A stretch of DNA of 64,000 nt from Nocardioides abyssi. GTDB taxonomy: Bacteria > Actinomycetota > Actinomycetes > Propionibacteriales > Nocardioidaceae. The translations under genes and the position numbers were made by a program. The notes beneath the pieces were generated by a model, which saw nothing but the letters and a program-made list of their open reading frames with translations, was not told the origin of the DNA and did not search any database. This document shows, in pieces, positions 21,067 through 29,513 of this stretch (its first letter is position 1; each line of letters begins with the position of its first letter). The stretch lies in contig NZ_JAUHJR010000002.1 of assembly GCF_030412915.1 (NCBI RefSeq), forward strand, positions 124,001 to 188,000, read 5' to 3'.

Positions 21067-21728
21067 TGTCACCGTCCTCCACGTCACCGGCGCAGGGCCC
21101 GTTCGCGGGCATCCCCGTCGCGGCGCTCGACTTCTACGACGACCTCGAGGTGGACAACACCCGGTCGTTCTGGGAGAAGCACAAGGACACCTACCTCACG
21201 CAGGTCCGCGCGCCGGTCGAGGCGCTGTGCGCGGCGCTCGAGCCGGAGTTCGGTGCCGCCAAGGTGTTCCGCCCGCACCGCGACGTGCGGTTCGCCAAGG
21301 ACAAGACGCCGTTCAAGACCCACCAGGGCGCGTTCGTCCGAGCCGCGGAGTCGACCGGCTGGTACGTCGAGGTGTCACCGCGCGGCGTGCGGACCGGCGG
21401 CGGGTTCTACGAGGCGAGCGCGGGGCGGCTGGCGGCGTACCGCGGCGCCGTCGACCACGACCAGCTCGGCGCCGAGCTCGAGGCGATGGTCGGTGAGCTG
21501 GAGGCGGCCGGGTGGGAGCGCGGCGGTGACCGCCTGAAGACCTCCCCGCGGGGGTACGACGTCGACCACCCGCGCATCGACCTGCTGCGCCACCGCTCGC
21601 TGAGCCTCGGGCACGTCATCGGCTTCGAGCCGGTCATCCACACCTCCGAGCTGCTCGACGTGGTGCGCGAGGACTGGCGCGCCCTGCGGCCGCTCGTGGA
21701 GTGGGTCGCCCGCCACACCACCGTCTGA
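21066..21728 (+). CDS. DUF2461 domain protein
   Basis: This 220-residue protein shows the DUF2461/TIGR02453 pattern: FAGIPVAALDFYDDLE then WWEKHK-like FWEKHKD near residue 35, VFRPHRDVRFAKDKTPFKTH near 70, and the strand GWYVEVSPRGVRTGGGFY near 100. The function is unknown, and the family occurs widely in bacteria and fungi. ATG 21066 is the only reasonable start because no other start codon occurs before the conserved domain. It overlaps the CCA of tRNA-Gly by one base and has no separate ribosome site or promoter, so it must be expressed by read-through from the tRNA promoter or from inside the tRNA. Confidence 0.9.
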   Translation: MSPSSTSPAQGPFAGIPVAALDFYDDLEVDNTRSFWEKHKDTYLTQVRAPVEALCAALEPEFGAAKVFRPHRDVRFAKDKTPFKTHQGAFVRAAESTGWYVEVSPRGVRTGGGFYEASAGRLAAYRGAVDHDQLGAELEAMVGELEAAGWERGGDRLKTSPRGYDVDHPRIDLLRHRSLSLGHVIGFEPVIHTSELLDVVREDWRALRPLVEWVARHTTV

Positions 21729-21747
21729 GCGGCCGGGCCGCGGCGGC

Positions 21748-22197
21748 TCAGGACGCCGCGGTGAAGCTCGCCATCGTCCGCTCGGGCTCCCAGTAGGCCT
21801 TCATCGAGGCGACCCGCCCGTCCTGGTGCACGACGTAGACCATCACCAGCTCGGTGGTGGTGTGGCTGCCGTCGGCGAACGACGTGCGGATGCGGCCGAC
21901 GTTGGCGCAGGTGCTGCCGTTGGCCATCGACTGCTCGATGGTGAACTCGAAGCGGTCGATCGGCGCGATCGCCTTCTCCCAGAACGCCGAGATGCCGGCG
22001 TGGCCGTGGTGGCCCCGACCCTCGGGGTCGAACATCGACGGCCCGACCGGGTCCTCGAGCACGGCGTCCTCGGCGTAGACCGTCAGCCACTCCGCGAGGT
22101 CGCCCTTGGCGACGGCGGAGTAGGAGCGCTGCGAGGCGGCGCGGGCGGGGTGCGGGTCGTTCGGGGCGTTCCAGACGATGGCGTCGGAGGTGATCAT
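21748..22197 (-). CDS. Nuclear transport factor 2-like (SnoaL) protein
   Basis: This 149-residue protein has the alpha+beta cone fold pattern of SnoaL/ketosteroid-isomerase-like proteins: an N-terminal helix region (AASQRSYSAVAKGDLAEWL), then YAEDAVLEDPVG and FWEKAIAPIDRFEF, and later strands ending in MKAYWEPERTMAS. Such folds act as isomerases, hydrolases or ligand-binding proteins, and the substrate here is unknown. A TACGAT hexamer at 22209-22204, 6 nt before the ATG, indicates a leaderless mRNA. It is convergent with the DUF2461 gene and lies downstream of the Rrf2 gene on the same strand. Confidence 0.8.
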   Translation of the reverse strand: MITSDAIVWNAPNDPHPARAASQRSYSAVAKGDLAEWLTVYAEDAVLEDPVGPSMFDPEGRGHHGHAGISAFWEKAIAPIDRFEFTIEQSMANGSTCANVGRIRTSFADGSHTTTELVMVYVVHQDGRVASMKAYWEPERTMASFTAAS

Positions 22198-22229
22198 CCG
22201 GGCATCGTAGGGCGGAACGAGAACACGTT

Positions 22230-22688
22230 CTAGTGCGGCTGCCAGGCGTCCTCGTCGGCGGTGCGCGAGGTGACCGCCTTGGGCAGCTTGCCGTCGGCGA
22301 GCGCCTGGATCGAGGTCTGCTCGAAGACGTCGCGCAGCGAGCGGCGGGCGGCGATCCAGACGTGCTGGAGCACCTCGGCCGACTCGTTGTAGGTGACGGC
22401 CTCCGGGCGCAGGCCGTAGACCGACACGAGCGGCCCGTCGACGGCCCGGATGACGTCGGCGACCGACACGTCGGTGGCCGGGCGCCCCATCCGCCACCCT
22501 CCGGACTGGCCGCGCTGGGAGATGACGACGCCGGCGCGGCGGAGGTCGGCGAGGATCGCCTGGAGGAAGCCGTGCGGGATCTCCTGCAGGCGACCCAGCT
22601 CCTCCGCGCTCACCGCCTTGCCGTCCGCGCGGGAGGCCATCTCGATCAGCGCACGCAGGGCGTAGTCGGACTTGGCGGAGACGCGCAT
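22230..22688 (-). CDS. Rrf2 family transcriptional regulator without cysteines
   Basis: The 152-residue protein begins with [18 protein letters not shown], the hallmark of Rrf2 regulators, with the winged helix (about 1-80) and the [26 protein letters not shown] block. It contains no cysteine at all, so it cannot bind an Fe-S cluster like IscR or NsrR. It resembles the CymR/sulfur-control subgroup, whose members sense through partner proteins. The neighbour at 22781 encodes a TauE/SafE exporter on the same strand, consistent with control of sulfur-compound export, but this is inferred. Confidence 0.88.
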   Translation of the reverse strand: MRVSAKSDYALRALIEMASRADGKAVSAEELGRLQEIPHGFLQAILADLRRAGVVISQRGQSGGWRMGRPATDVSVADVIRAVDGPLVSVYGLRPEAVTYNESAEVLQHVWIAARRSLRDVFEQTSIQALADGKLPKAVTSRTADEDAWQPH

Positions 22689-22780
22689 GGGGCCAGTGTG
22701 GCAGAGAAGTCGATCCAGACACTCGACTCCTCCCAGCCGGCCCCCGCGCGGGCGTCCACAGGAACGCCGACGGGCGGGCC

Positions 22781-23689
22781 TCAGCCGACCGGCGCGAGCT
22801 CCGGCTCGTCGCCCCGCTGCGCCTCGAGCGCCCGGGCCAGGCGCTCCTGCTTGACCGCCCACGCGATGCCGGTCACCCAGGCGACGAAGAGCACGGCGGC
22901 GATCAGGCCGACGGTGGTGCCGGAGGCGCCGAGCGACTCGGCGATCGTCTTGGAGTTGGTCAGCACGATGAGGCCGCCCGCGGCGACGCCCAGCACGCGG
23001 GCGGCGAGCTTGCGGACCAGCCAGGCGGCGATCGGGGCGGCGACGACGCCACCGGCGAGCAGCGCGCCGGCGTACGCCCACTCGATGCCCTGCGAGCCGA
23101 GGGCGAGGATGAAGCCGAGCGAGCCACCGACGGCGACGACGAACTCCGAGGTGTCGATCGAGCCGACGACCTTGCGGGGCTCGAGGCGGCCCGAGGAGAG
23201 CAGCGTGGTGGTGCCGACCGGGCCCCAGCCGCCGCCGCCGACCGCGTCGAGCGCGCCGCCGACCAGGCCCATCGGCGCGAGCATGCCGGCCGAGGGGCGC
23301 GACTTGAAGGTGGGGCGGCGGCCGCCGAGCACCAGGAAGCGCCAGATGACGTAGATGCCGAGGCCGAGCAGGATGCCGGCGACCCACGGCTTGGCGGAGT
23401 CGCCGTCGAGGTTGGAGAGGAACGTCGCGCCGGCGAAGGCGCCGACGAAGCCCGGCACGGCCAGGATCGAGACGGTCCGCCAGTCGACGTTGCCGAGCTT
23501 GTGGTGGGAGAAGCCGGAGACCAGCGAGGTCCCGATCTCGGAGAAGTGGACCGCGGCCGACGCCGCAGCCGGGGCGACCCCTGCCGCGAGGAGGAGCGTG
23601 GACGACGTGACGCCGTACGCCATCCCCAACGAGCCGTCGATCAGCTGGGCGAGGAGGCCGACGACCCCGAGGACGATGAGCTTGCGCAT
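22781..23689 (-). CDS. Sulfite exporter TauE/SafE family permease
   Basis: This 302-residue membrane protein with about 8 helices is a TSUP family member, thought to export sulfite, sulfoacetate or related anions. The N-terminal segment [17 protein letters not shown] and the mid-protein [15 protein letters not shown] repeat the TSUP inverted motif. ATG 23689 was chosen over an upstream GTG at 23728 because AGGGG lies just before it and the protein then starts at MRKL. The Rrf2 regulator gene lies 92 nt downstream on the same strand. A hairpin (23709-23732) and a palindrome (23756-23774) lie in the leader. Confidence 0.88.
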   Translation of the reverse strand: MRKLIVLGVVGLLAQLIDGSLGMAYGVTSSTLLLAAGVAPAAASAAVHFSEIGTSLVSGFSHHKLGNVDWRTVSILAVPGFVGAFAGATFLSNLDGDSAKPWVAGILLGLGIYVIWRFLVLGGRRPTFKSRPSAGMLAPMGLVGGALDAVGGGGWGPVGTTTLLSSGRLEPRKVVGSIDTSEFVVAVGGSLGFILALGSQGIEWAYAGALLAGGVVAAPIAAWLVRKLAARVLGVAAGGLIVLTNSKTIAESLGASGTTVGLIAAVLFVAWVTGIAWAVKQERLARALEAQRGDEPELAPVG

Positions 23690-23708
23690 GGGGAACCCCT
23701 GGTGGTCT

Positions 23709-23732
23709 CTCGGTGGTTGCACCACCACCGAG
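23709..23732 (-). promoter_or_regulatory. Leader hairpin before TauE/SafE gene
   Basis: CTCGGTGGT and ACCACCGAG form a perfect 9-bp stem with a 6-nt loop, 19 nt upstream of the ATG. It lies in the untranslated leader and could affect translation or RNA stability. Confidence 0.45.
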
Positions 23733-23755
23733 CGGACATGGACTTCGCAGACCGT

Positions 23756-23774
23756 AACACGTTATTCGCGTGTT
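23756..23774 (-). promoter_or_regulatory. Candidate operator, AACACG-N7-CGTGTT
   Basis: This is a perfect 6-bp dyad in an AT-richer patch between the divergent TauE/SafE and acyl-CoA dehydrogenase genes. The next AT-rich stretch (23775-23800, containing GTCGACTTAATCAA) may hold the -35 region of the exporter gene. The local Rrf2 protein is a candidate binder. Confidence 0.45.
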
Positions 23775-23838
23775 TCAGTCGACTTAATCAACCAGCACGG
23801 CGTGGTGCGCACCACCCCGGCCGGCCTGCGTCGTTCGC

Positions 23839-23888
23839 TTGCACGCCCCGGGGACCGGGCCTACCATGGAAGTTACTGACCAGTAGTA
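23839..23888 (+). promoter_or_regulatory. fadE5-like promoter with operator over the start site
   Basis: TTGCAC (23839-23844), a 17-bp spacer and TACCAT (23862-23867) form a clear sigma-A-type promoter. The motif GGAAGTTACTGACCAGTAGTA (its 14-bp core TTACTGACCAGTAG at 23873-23886) covers the expected transcription start. It is the second copy of the motif found before the EtfD-like gene. Confidence 0.7.
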
Positions 23889-23950
23889 CCCACCGGTACG
23901 TCCATCCCCTGGCCAGCCCCGGACACATCTCACGAGACGAAGGTGGAGCA

Positions 23951-25822
23951 GTGAGCCACTACAAGAGCAACCTCCGCGACATCGAGTTCAACCTCTTCGA
24001 GGTCCTGGGCCGCGACGAGGTCCTCGGCACCGGCCCGTTCGCCGAGGTGGACTCCGAGACGGCCCGCGCGATCCTCGCCGAGGTCGACCGGCTCGCCCGC
24101 GAGGACCTGGCGGCCTCCTTCGAGGACAGCGACCGCAACCCGCCGGTCTTCGACCCGGCCACGCACACCGCCCCCGTGCCGGAGTCGTTCCAGAAGAGCT
24201 ACCAGGCCTGGATGGACTCCGAGTACTGGCGCCTGCAGATCAGCGAGGAGCTCGGCGGCACGCCGGCCCCCTCGAGCCTCGTGTGGGCGATCGGCGAGAT
24301 GGTGCTCGGCGCCAACGCCCCGGTGTGGATGTACGCCGCCGGCCCGTCGTTCGCCGACATCGTCCACCGCAACGGCAACGACCGCGACAAGAAGATCGCC
24401 TCGCACATGATCGAGCGCCAGTGGGGCGCCACGATGGTGCTGACCGAGCCCGACGCGGGCTCCGACGTCGGCGCCGGCCGCACCAAGGCCACCCCCAACG
24501 AGGACGGCACCTGGAACATCGAGGGCGTCAAGCGCTTCATCACGTCCGGTGAGCACGACATGAGCGAGAACATCATGCACCTCACGCTCGCGCGCCCCGT
24601 GGGCGTCGAGGGTGCGGGCGGCCCGGGCACCAAGGGCCTGTCGCTCTTCCTCGTCCCCAAGCACCACTTCGACGTCGAGACCGGCGAGCTGACCGGCGAG
24701 CGCAACGGCGTCTACGTCACCAACGTCGAGCACAAGATGGGCATCAAGGTCTCCAACACCTGCGAGGTCACCTTCGGTGACACCTCCGTCGGTGGCGGCG
24801 AGCCGGCCCGTGGCTGGCTGCTCGGTGAGGTCCACGACGGCATCGCGCAGATGTTCCAGGTCATCGAGAACGCCCGCATGCTCGTCGGCACCAAGGCGAT
24901 CGCGACCCTGTCGACCGGCTACCTCAACGCGCTGGACTACGCCAAGTCCCGCGTCCAGGGCGCCGACCTGTCGCAGGCCTCGGACAAGACCGCCCCGCGC
25001 GTCACGATCACCCACCACCCCGACGTGCGCCGCTCGCTGATGGTGCAGAAGTCCTTCGCCGAGGCGATGCGCTCGCTGGTGCTCTACACCGCCAGCTGGC
25101 AGGACAAGGTGCAGCTCGCGCAGCACACCGGCCAGATGGACAGCGACGAGACCAAGCTCGCCGAGGCCGTCAACGACCTGCTGCTCCCGATCGTCAAGGG
25201 CTACGGCTCGGAGCGCTCGTGGGTGCTGCTGGGCACCGAGTCGCTGCAGACCTTCGGCGGCTCCGGCTTCCTGCAGGAGTACCCGATCGAGCAGTACGTC
25301 CGCGACGCCAAGATCGACACCCTCTACGAGGGCACCACGGCGATCCAGGGCCAGGACTTCTTCTTCCGCAAGATCGTCAAGGACCAGGGCCGCGCCCTGG
25401 GCCACATCGCGGGCGAGATCCAGAAGTTCATCGACAGCGAGGCCGGCAACGGGCGCCTGAAGAACGAGCGCCAGCTGCTCGCGACCGCGCTCGACGACGC
25501 CAACGCGATGGTCGGCCACCTCATCAACGACCTGATGTCGGCGCAGGACGAGCTGCGCAACATCTACAAGGTCGGCCTCAACACCACGCGCCTGCTCATG
25601 GCGCTCGGTGACGTGGTCTGCGCCTGGCTGCTGCTGCGCCAGGCCGAGGTCGCGCTGGAGAAGCTCGGCGGCGACGCTGGCAAGGACCAGGCGTTCTACG
25701 AGGGCAAGGTCGCGGCGGCGCAGTTCTTCGCCGCCACCAACCTGCCGCGCGTGAGCGCCGAGCGGGCGATCGCCGAGGCGACCGACCTCTCGCTCATGGA
25801 CCTCGACGAGTCCGCGTTCTGA
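23951..25822 (+). CDS. fadE5: Acyl-CoA dehydrogenase, FadE5-like
   Basis: This 623-residue FAD enzyme performs the first oxidation step on fatty acyl-CoAs. It matches what I know of mycobacterial FadE5: the start [38 protein letters not shown] near 170, [19 protein letters not shown] near 320 and [20 protein letters not shown] with the catalytic Glu at about 459. FadE5 accepts a broad range of chain lengths and passes its electrons to ETF. The GTG start follows AAGGTGGAG. Its promoter carries the same operator motif as the EtfD-like gene at 9020, the expected electron outlet. A strong terminator follows at 25845. Confidence 0.93.
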   Translation: MSHYKSNLRDIEFNLFEVLGRDEVLGTGPFAEVDSETARAILAEVDRLAREDLAASFEDSDRNPPVFDPATHTAPVPESFQKSYQAWMDSEYWRLQISEELGGTPAPSSLVWAIGEMVLGANAPVWMYAAGPSFADIVHRNGNDRDKKIASHMIERQWGATMVLTEPDAGSDVGAGRTKATPNEDGTWNIEGVKRFITSGEHDMSENIMHLTLARPVGVEGAGGPGTKGLSLFLVPKHHFDVETGELTGERNGVYVTNVEHKMGIKVSNTCEVTFGDTSVGGGEPARGWLLGEVHDGIAQMFQVIENARMLVGTKAIATLSTGYLNALDYAKSRVQGADLSQASDKTAPRVTITHHPDVRRSLMVQKSFAEAMRSLVLYTASWQDKVQLAQHTGQMDSDETKLAEAVNDLLLPIVKGYGSERSWVLLGTESLQTFGGSGFLQEYPIEQYVRDAKIDTLYEGTTAIQGQDFFFRKIVKDQGRALGHIAGEIQKFIDSEAGNGRLKNERQLLATALDDANAMVGHLINDLMSAQDELRNIYKVGLNTTRLLMALGDVVCAWLLLRQAEVALEKLGGDAGKDQAFYEGKVAAAQFFAATNLPRVSAERAIAEATDLSLMDLDESAF

Positions 25823-25844
25823 TCCACGCCTGACGGCACGCACG

Positions 25845-25877
25845 CCGCCCCCGGCCCCTTCGTGGGACCGGGGGCGG
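25845..25877 (+). terminator. Rho-independent-like terminator
   Basis: CCGCCCCCGG at 25845-25854 pairs perfectly with CCGGGGGCGG at 25868-25877. The stem can be extended by CCCC/GGG around a TTCG loop. No T-run follows, as is usual in actinobacteria. Confidence 0.85.
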
Positions 25878-25925
25878 TGTCGTGTCCGGGCGTGCTCGGG
25901 TCGCGCTTGGGCGTGCTCGAGGCCG

Positions 25926-26801
25926 CTATCGCAGGACGCGGCGGGCGGCCCGGCGGACGTCGTCGGAGAGCGTGTCGAGCAGGGCCGAGCGGAGCCGCCA
26001 CCGCTGCCAGTGCAGGGGTACGTCGAGGTGCCGGCGCGCGTCGAGCCGCACCAGCCGGCCCGCCTCGAGGTCGGGCAGCAGCTGCGGCTCCGGGAGGGCA
26101 CCCCACCCCAGCCCGAGGCGGACCGCCTCGAGGAAGTCGGCCGACGTCGGCACCCGGTGCACCACCGGCGGCAGCCCGAGGCCGCGGCCTCTGAGCAGCT
26201 CGTGCTGCAGCGCGTCCTTGTCGTCGAAGACCACCACCGGCATCGCCGCCCAGTCGACGCCACGACCCCGGCGGTGCCGCTCGGCCAGCGACGGCGCCGC
26301 TGCCGCGGCGTACCTCAGGGTGCCGAGGGGCTCGACCGAGCACCCCTGGACCGCCAGCGGGTCGCTGGTGACCGCGGCGAGCACGGTGCCGGCGCGCAGC
26401 AGGTCGGCCGACCACGCCTGGTCGAGCACGTGCAGCTGGAGGGCGGCGTCGCCGCGGTCGGCGACCGCACCGAGGACGTCGTGGAACCAGGTGGCCAGGG
26501 AGTCGGCGTTGACCGCCACCGGCAGGCGGGCGACCCCGCCCTCGTCGCCGCCCAGCTCGCGCAGCGCCTCCTGGTGCAGCAGCGTCGTCTGCCGCGCGAG
26601 CCGGAGCAGCGCCTCGCCGGCACCGGTGGGCTCGGCCGGCACCGTGCGTCGTACGACGACCTGGCCGACCTCCGACTCGAGCGCCCGGATCCGCTGGCTG
26701 ACGGCGCTCGGGGTGAGGTGCAGGTGGCGGGCCGCGGCGTCGAACGTGCCGTGGTCGGCGATGGCGGTCAGCGCCGCGAGCCAGGCGGGGTCGAGGTGCA
26801 T
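25926..26801 (-). CDS. lysG: LysR-type regulator, LysG/ArgP family
   Basis: The 291-residue protein has an N-terminal winged helix (about 3-60, TFDAAARHLHLTPSAVSQRIRALE) and a LysR substrate-binding domain. It is divergent from lysE across 94 bp. LysG/ArgP proteins bind lysine or arginine and activate the adjacent exporter gene. PTGAGEALL and the VNADSLATWF block are typical of this subgroup. A TACCCT hexamer at 26813-26808, 6 nt from the ATG, indicates a leaderless mRNA. Confidence 0.92.
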   Translation of the reverse strand: MHLDPAWLAALTAIADHGTFDAAARHLHLTPSAVSQRIRALESEVGQVVVRRTVPAEPTGAGEALLRLARQTTLLHQEALRELGGDEGGVARLPVAVNADSLATWFHDVLGAVADRGDAALQLHVLDQAWSADLLRAGTVLAAVTSDPLAVQGCSVEPLGTLRYAAAAAPSLAERHRRGRGVDWAAMPVVVFDDKDALQHELLRGRGLGLPPVVHRVPTSADFLEAVRLGLGWGALPEPQLLPDLEAGRLVRLDARRHLDVPLHWQRWRLRSALLDTLSDDVRRAARRVLR

Positions 26802-26895
26802 GGTCCGAGGGTAGGCGCGTCGCCTTAAGCGTGGCTTCAGGTCATGCAGTTTCCTTCGCTGGTCTGCAGGCGGTCCCGACCGTAGCGTTCGGGTC
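26802..26895. promoter_or_regulatory. lysG/lysE divergent control region
   Basis: The 94-bp gap holds both promoters: the lysG -10 TACCCT at 26813-26808 on the minus strand and the lysE -10 TAGCGT at 26883-26888 on the plus strand. The AT-richer centre (26823-26860) is where a LysG dimer would be expected to bind, but I cannot define the box with certainty. Confidence 0.55.
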
Positions 26896-27498
26896 GTGGA
26901 CCACCTCCTGACCGGCACCGCGACCGGCCTCGCGCTCATCATTGCGATCGGCGCGCAGAACGCCTACGTGCTGCGCCAGGGCCTGGCTCGCGACCACGTC
27001 GGGCTGGTGGTCGCGATCTGCGCGATCTCCGACCTGGTCCTGATCCTTGCCGGCGTCGCCGGGATCGGCGCGATCGTCGAGCAGGCGCCGACCGCCATCG
27101 ACGTGGTGCGGTGGCTGGGCGTGGCGTTCCTGACCTGGTACGGCGTCTCCTCGCTGCTCCGCGCCCGACGCCCCGACGCCCTGGCCGCCACCGGCGGCGC
27201 GCGGCTCTCGCGCCGGTCCGCCGCGCTGCGGGCGCTCGCCCTGACCTGGCTCAACCCCCACGTCTACCTCGACACCGTGCTGCTGCTCGGCTCGGTGGCG
27301 GCGACGCACGGGTCCGGCGGGCGCTGGTGGTTCGCGGTCGGGGCGTGCCTGGCGAGCGTGCTGTGGTTCAGCGGGCTGGGCTACGGCGCCCGCCTGCTCG
27401 CCCGGTTCCTCGCCAGCTCCCGCGCCTGGCAGGTGCTCGACGTGCTGATCGGCGTCGTCATGCTGCTCATCGCCGTCCGGCTGGCGACCGGCGGCTGA
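26896..27498 (+). CDS. lysE: LysE/ArgO family basic amino acid exporter
   Basis: This 200-residue membrane protein with six helices has the family start LALIIAIGAQNAYVLRQGL and the central LTWLNPHVYLDTVLLLG block, with the Asn-Pro-His typical of LysE. It exports lysine and arginine when their levels are high, for example during growth on peptides. The divergent LysG regulator gene supports this. The GTG start lies 7 nt after TAGCGT (26883-26888), so the mRNA is probably leaderless. A strong bidirectional hairpin follows. Confidence 0.94.
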   Translation: MDHLLTGTATGLALIIAIGAQNAYVLRQGLARDHVGLVVAICAISDLVLILAGVAGIGAIVEQAPTAIDVVRWLGVAFLTWYGVSSLLRARRPDALAATGGARLSRRSAALRALALTWLNPHVYLDTVLLLGSVAATHGSGGRWWFAVGACLASVLWFSGLGYGARLLARFLASSRAWQVLDVLIGVVMLLIAVRLATGG

Positions 27499-27610
27499 TC
27501 TCCGGCCGGGTGGTCGAGCGGGCGGTCGGGCGGTCGGGCGGGCGATCGGGCGGTCAGGCCGTGCCGGCGAGGGTCCCTCCTGCCCCATCCGCCCCACCCA
27601 CCAGGGCAGT

Positions 27611-27650
27611 CCTGCACATATCGGGGCAGATTCGCCCCGAGATGTGCAGG
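27611..27650. terminator. Long bidirectional hairpin between convergent genes
   Basis: The 17-bp arms at 27611-27627 (CCTGCACATATCGGGGC) and 27634-27650 have one mismatch and a 6-nt loop. The hairpin stands between lysE and the convergent thioredoxin/NHL gene and would stop transcription from both sides. Confidence 0.8.
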
Positions 27651-27651
27651 A

Positions 27652-27671
27652 GTCACCGGTTAACCGGTGAC
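27652..27671. repeat. Perfect 20-bp palindrome GTCACCGGTTAACCGGTGAC
   Basis: This palindrome without spacer directly follows the terminator hairpin. It is too compact for an RNA hairpin with a normal loop, so it could be a protein-binding site. It lies between two convergent genes, where operators are unusual. Confidence 0.6.
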
Positions 27672-27692
27672 CCCGACACCCGGCCGGCCGGC

Positions 27693-29450
27693 TCAGCCCT
27701 CGACGCCGCCCAGCGGCAGGACGAGCCGGCCGTCGGCGTCGGCAACGACCCGGACGGGGACGCCCCAGTCCTGCTGGTGCAGGTGGCAGGCCGCCCCCTC
27801 GCCGCCGGCGGCGTCGCACGAGGCGGCGCGGGCCGCCACGTGGAGCACGCCGTCGCCGACGTGGGGGTCCAGCACGATCGTGCGGGTCAGGTCGGTGCCG
27901 CGGCCGGCACCCTCGCGGACCAGCTGCGGCGGGGTGGCCTCGACCATCAGCTGCGAGGGCGGGCCGAACCGGTCGTCGACCTTCTGGCCGGGCGGCGGCG
28001 TGAACGACACGACCAGCTCGAGGGTCGCGGGCACCTCGGTGACCGGCCGCTGGGTGGTGTGGGCGAAGCCCTCGGTGCCGGTGCCGGCGCCGCCGAGCGG
28101 CACGCGGGTGAGCCGGTGGGCGCCGGACTCGACGACGACCATGTCGGCCCCGTCGACGTACGCCGCGGACGGCTCGGCGAGCCCGGTGGCGAGCGTCGTG
28201 ACCTCGCCGGGCGACCCATCGGTGACCGCGATGCGGCGGACCGCTCCGTTGTAGGTGTCGCAGACCGCGACCGAGCCGTCGGGCAGCACGGTCACGCCGA
28301 GCGGGTGCTGGAGCAGCGCCTGGTCGGCGGGGCCGTCGCGGAAGCCGAAGTCGAACAGGCCGGTCCCGACCGCCGTGCGGACCTCGAGCGCGGGCCCGGA
28401 GGCGTCGACCCAGCGGACCGACGAGGTCTCGCTGTCGGCGAGCCACAGCCGGTCGCCGTCGGGGGCGAGCCGCGAGGTCTGCGCGAGCCACGCCTCGGGG
28501 GCGGGCCCGTCGAGCAGGCCCTCGTTGGCGGTGCCGGCGGCGACCTCGGCGGTGCCGGTGCGCGGGTCGAAGGTCCACAGCTGGTGGATGCCCGCCATGG
28601 CCACCCAGACCCGGTCGCGCCACCAGGCGACGTCCCACGGGCTGGAGAGCCGGTCGCTGCCGTCGCCGGGCATCAGCTGCTGGCCGTCGCCGGCGAGCAC
28701 GCGGGTCGAGCCGTCGGCGAGCGCCAGTCCGTGGAGCCGGTGGCCGACGGTGTCGGCGACCACGACGTCGTACCCCACCTCGGCCGCCACGTCTGCGGGC
28801 AGCAGGCACAGGCCGTTGGGCTCGCGGAAGCCCCCGACCCGGCGCAGCACCTCGCCGTCCGCGGACAGCTCGACGACCTCGTCGTGGCCGGCGTCCGCGA
28901 CGAGCACCCGCCCGTCGGGCAGCGGCACGGCGGAGGCGGGGAAGCGCAGGTCGGTGGGCTCGACGACGGGCGGGACGTACGGCGAGTCGCCGGGCTGGAG
29001 GGTGCCCTTCGCGCGGTGCTCCTCGACCAGCTGGGTCAGGAGCGCGTCGATCGCGTGGGCGTGGCCCTCGCCGGCGTACTGCCCCACCACGTAGCCCTCG
29101 GGGTCGACCAGCACGAGTGTCGGCCACGCGCGGGCGGTGTAGGCCTGCCAGGTCACCAGCTCGGGGTCGTCGAGCACGGGGTGGGTGACCGAGTAGCGCT
29201 CGACCGCGGCGCGCAGGGCGTCCGGGTCGGCCTCGTGGGCGAACTTCGGGGAGTGCACGCCGATGACCACCAGCTCGTCGGCGTGCTTCTCCTCGACCGG
29301 CTTGAGCTCGTCGAGGACGTGCAGGCAGTTGATGCAGCAGAAGGTCCAGAAGTCCAGCAGGACGAAGCGGCCACGGAGGTCGGCGAGGCGGACCGGGCCG
29401 TCGGTGTTGAGCCAGCCGCGACCGACCAGCTCGGGAGCACGCACGCGCAT
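27693..29450 (-). CDS. Thioredoxin-like/NHL-repeat protein (NHLRC2-like)
   Basis: This 585-residue protein has a thioredoxin-like domain (about 1-150) with FWTFCCINCLHVLDEL near 33, where the redox pair is CINC inside a CCINC motif. A six-bladed NHL beta-propeller follows (about 170-490, repeats such as LADAGHDEVVELSADG and VCDTYNGAVRRIAV) and then a C-terminal beta domain. This order matches human NHLRC2 and its bacterial relatives. No signal peptide is seen, so it is probably cytoplasmic. Its substrate is unknown. Start ATG 29450 gives the expected N-terminus. It is convergent with lysE and divergent from the PP2C gene. Confidence 0.88.
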   Translation of the reverse strand: MRVRAPELVGRGWLNTDGPVRLADLRGRFVLLDFWTFCCINCLHVLDELKPVEEKHADELVVIGVHSPKFAHEADPDALRAAVERYSVTHPVLDDPELVTWQAYTARAWPTLVLVDPEGYVVGQYAGEGHAHAIDALLTQLVEEHRAKGTLQPGDSPYVPPVVEPTDLRFPASAVPLPDGRVLVADAGHDEVVELSADGEVLRRVGGFREPNGLCLLPADVAAEVGYDVVVADTVGHRLHGLALADGSTRVLAGDGQQLMPGDGSDRLSSPWDVAWWRDRVWVAMAGIHQLWTFDPRTGTAEVAAGTANEGLLDGPAPEAWLAQTSRLAPDGDRLWLADSETSSVRWVDASGPALEVRTAVGTGLFDFGFRDGPADQALLQHPLGVTVLPDGSVAVCDTYNGAVRRIAVTDGSPGEVTTLATGLAEPSAAYVDGADMVVVESGAHRLTRVPLGGAGTGTEGFAHTTQRPVTEVPATLELVVSFTPPPGQKVDDRFGPPSQLMVEATPPQLVREGAGRGTDLTRTIVLDPHVGDGVLHVAARAASCDAAGGEGAACHLHQQDWGVPVRVVADADGRLVLPLGGVEG

Positions 29451-29513
29451 GCGTCCATCCTCACCCACCGTCCGTAGGCTCGTCCGAGCCGGGTGCACCG
29501 TGGGAGGGGACGC

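Noticed and set aside
27505-27556. Tandem GGGCGGTC units after lysE as a satellite repeat
   Set aside because: The units are short and irregular in a GC-rich gap. They look like simple-sequence drift rather than a structured array.
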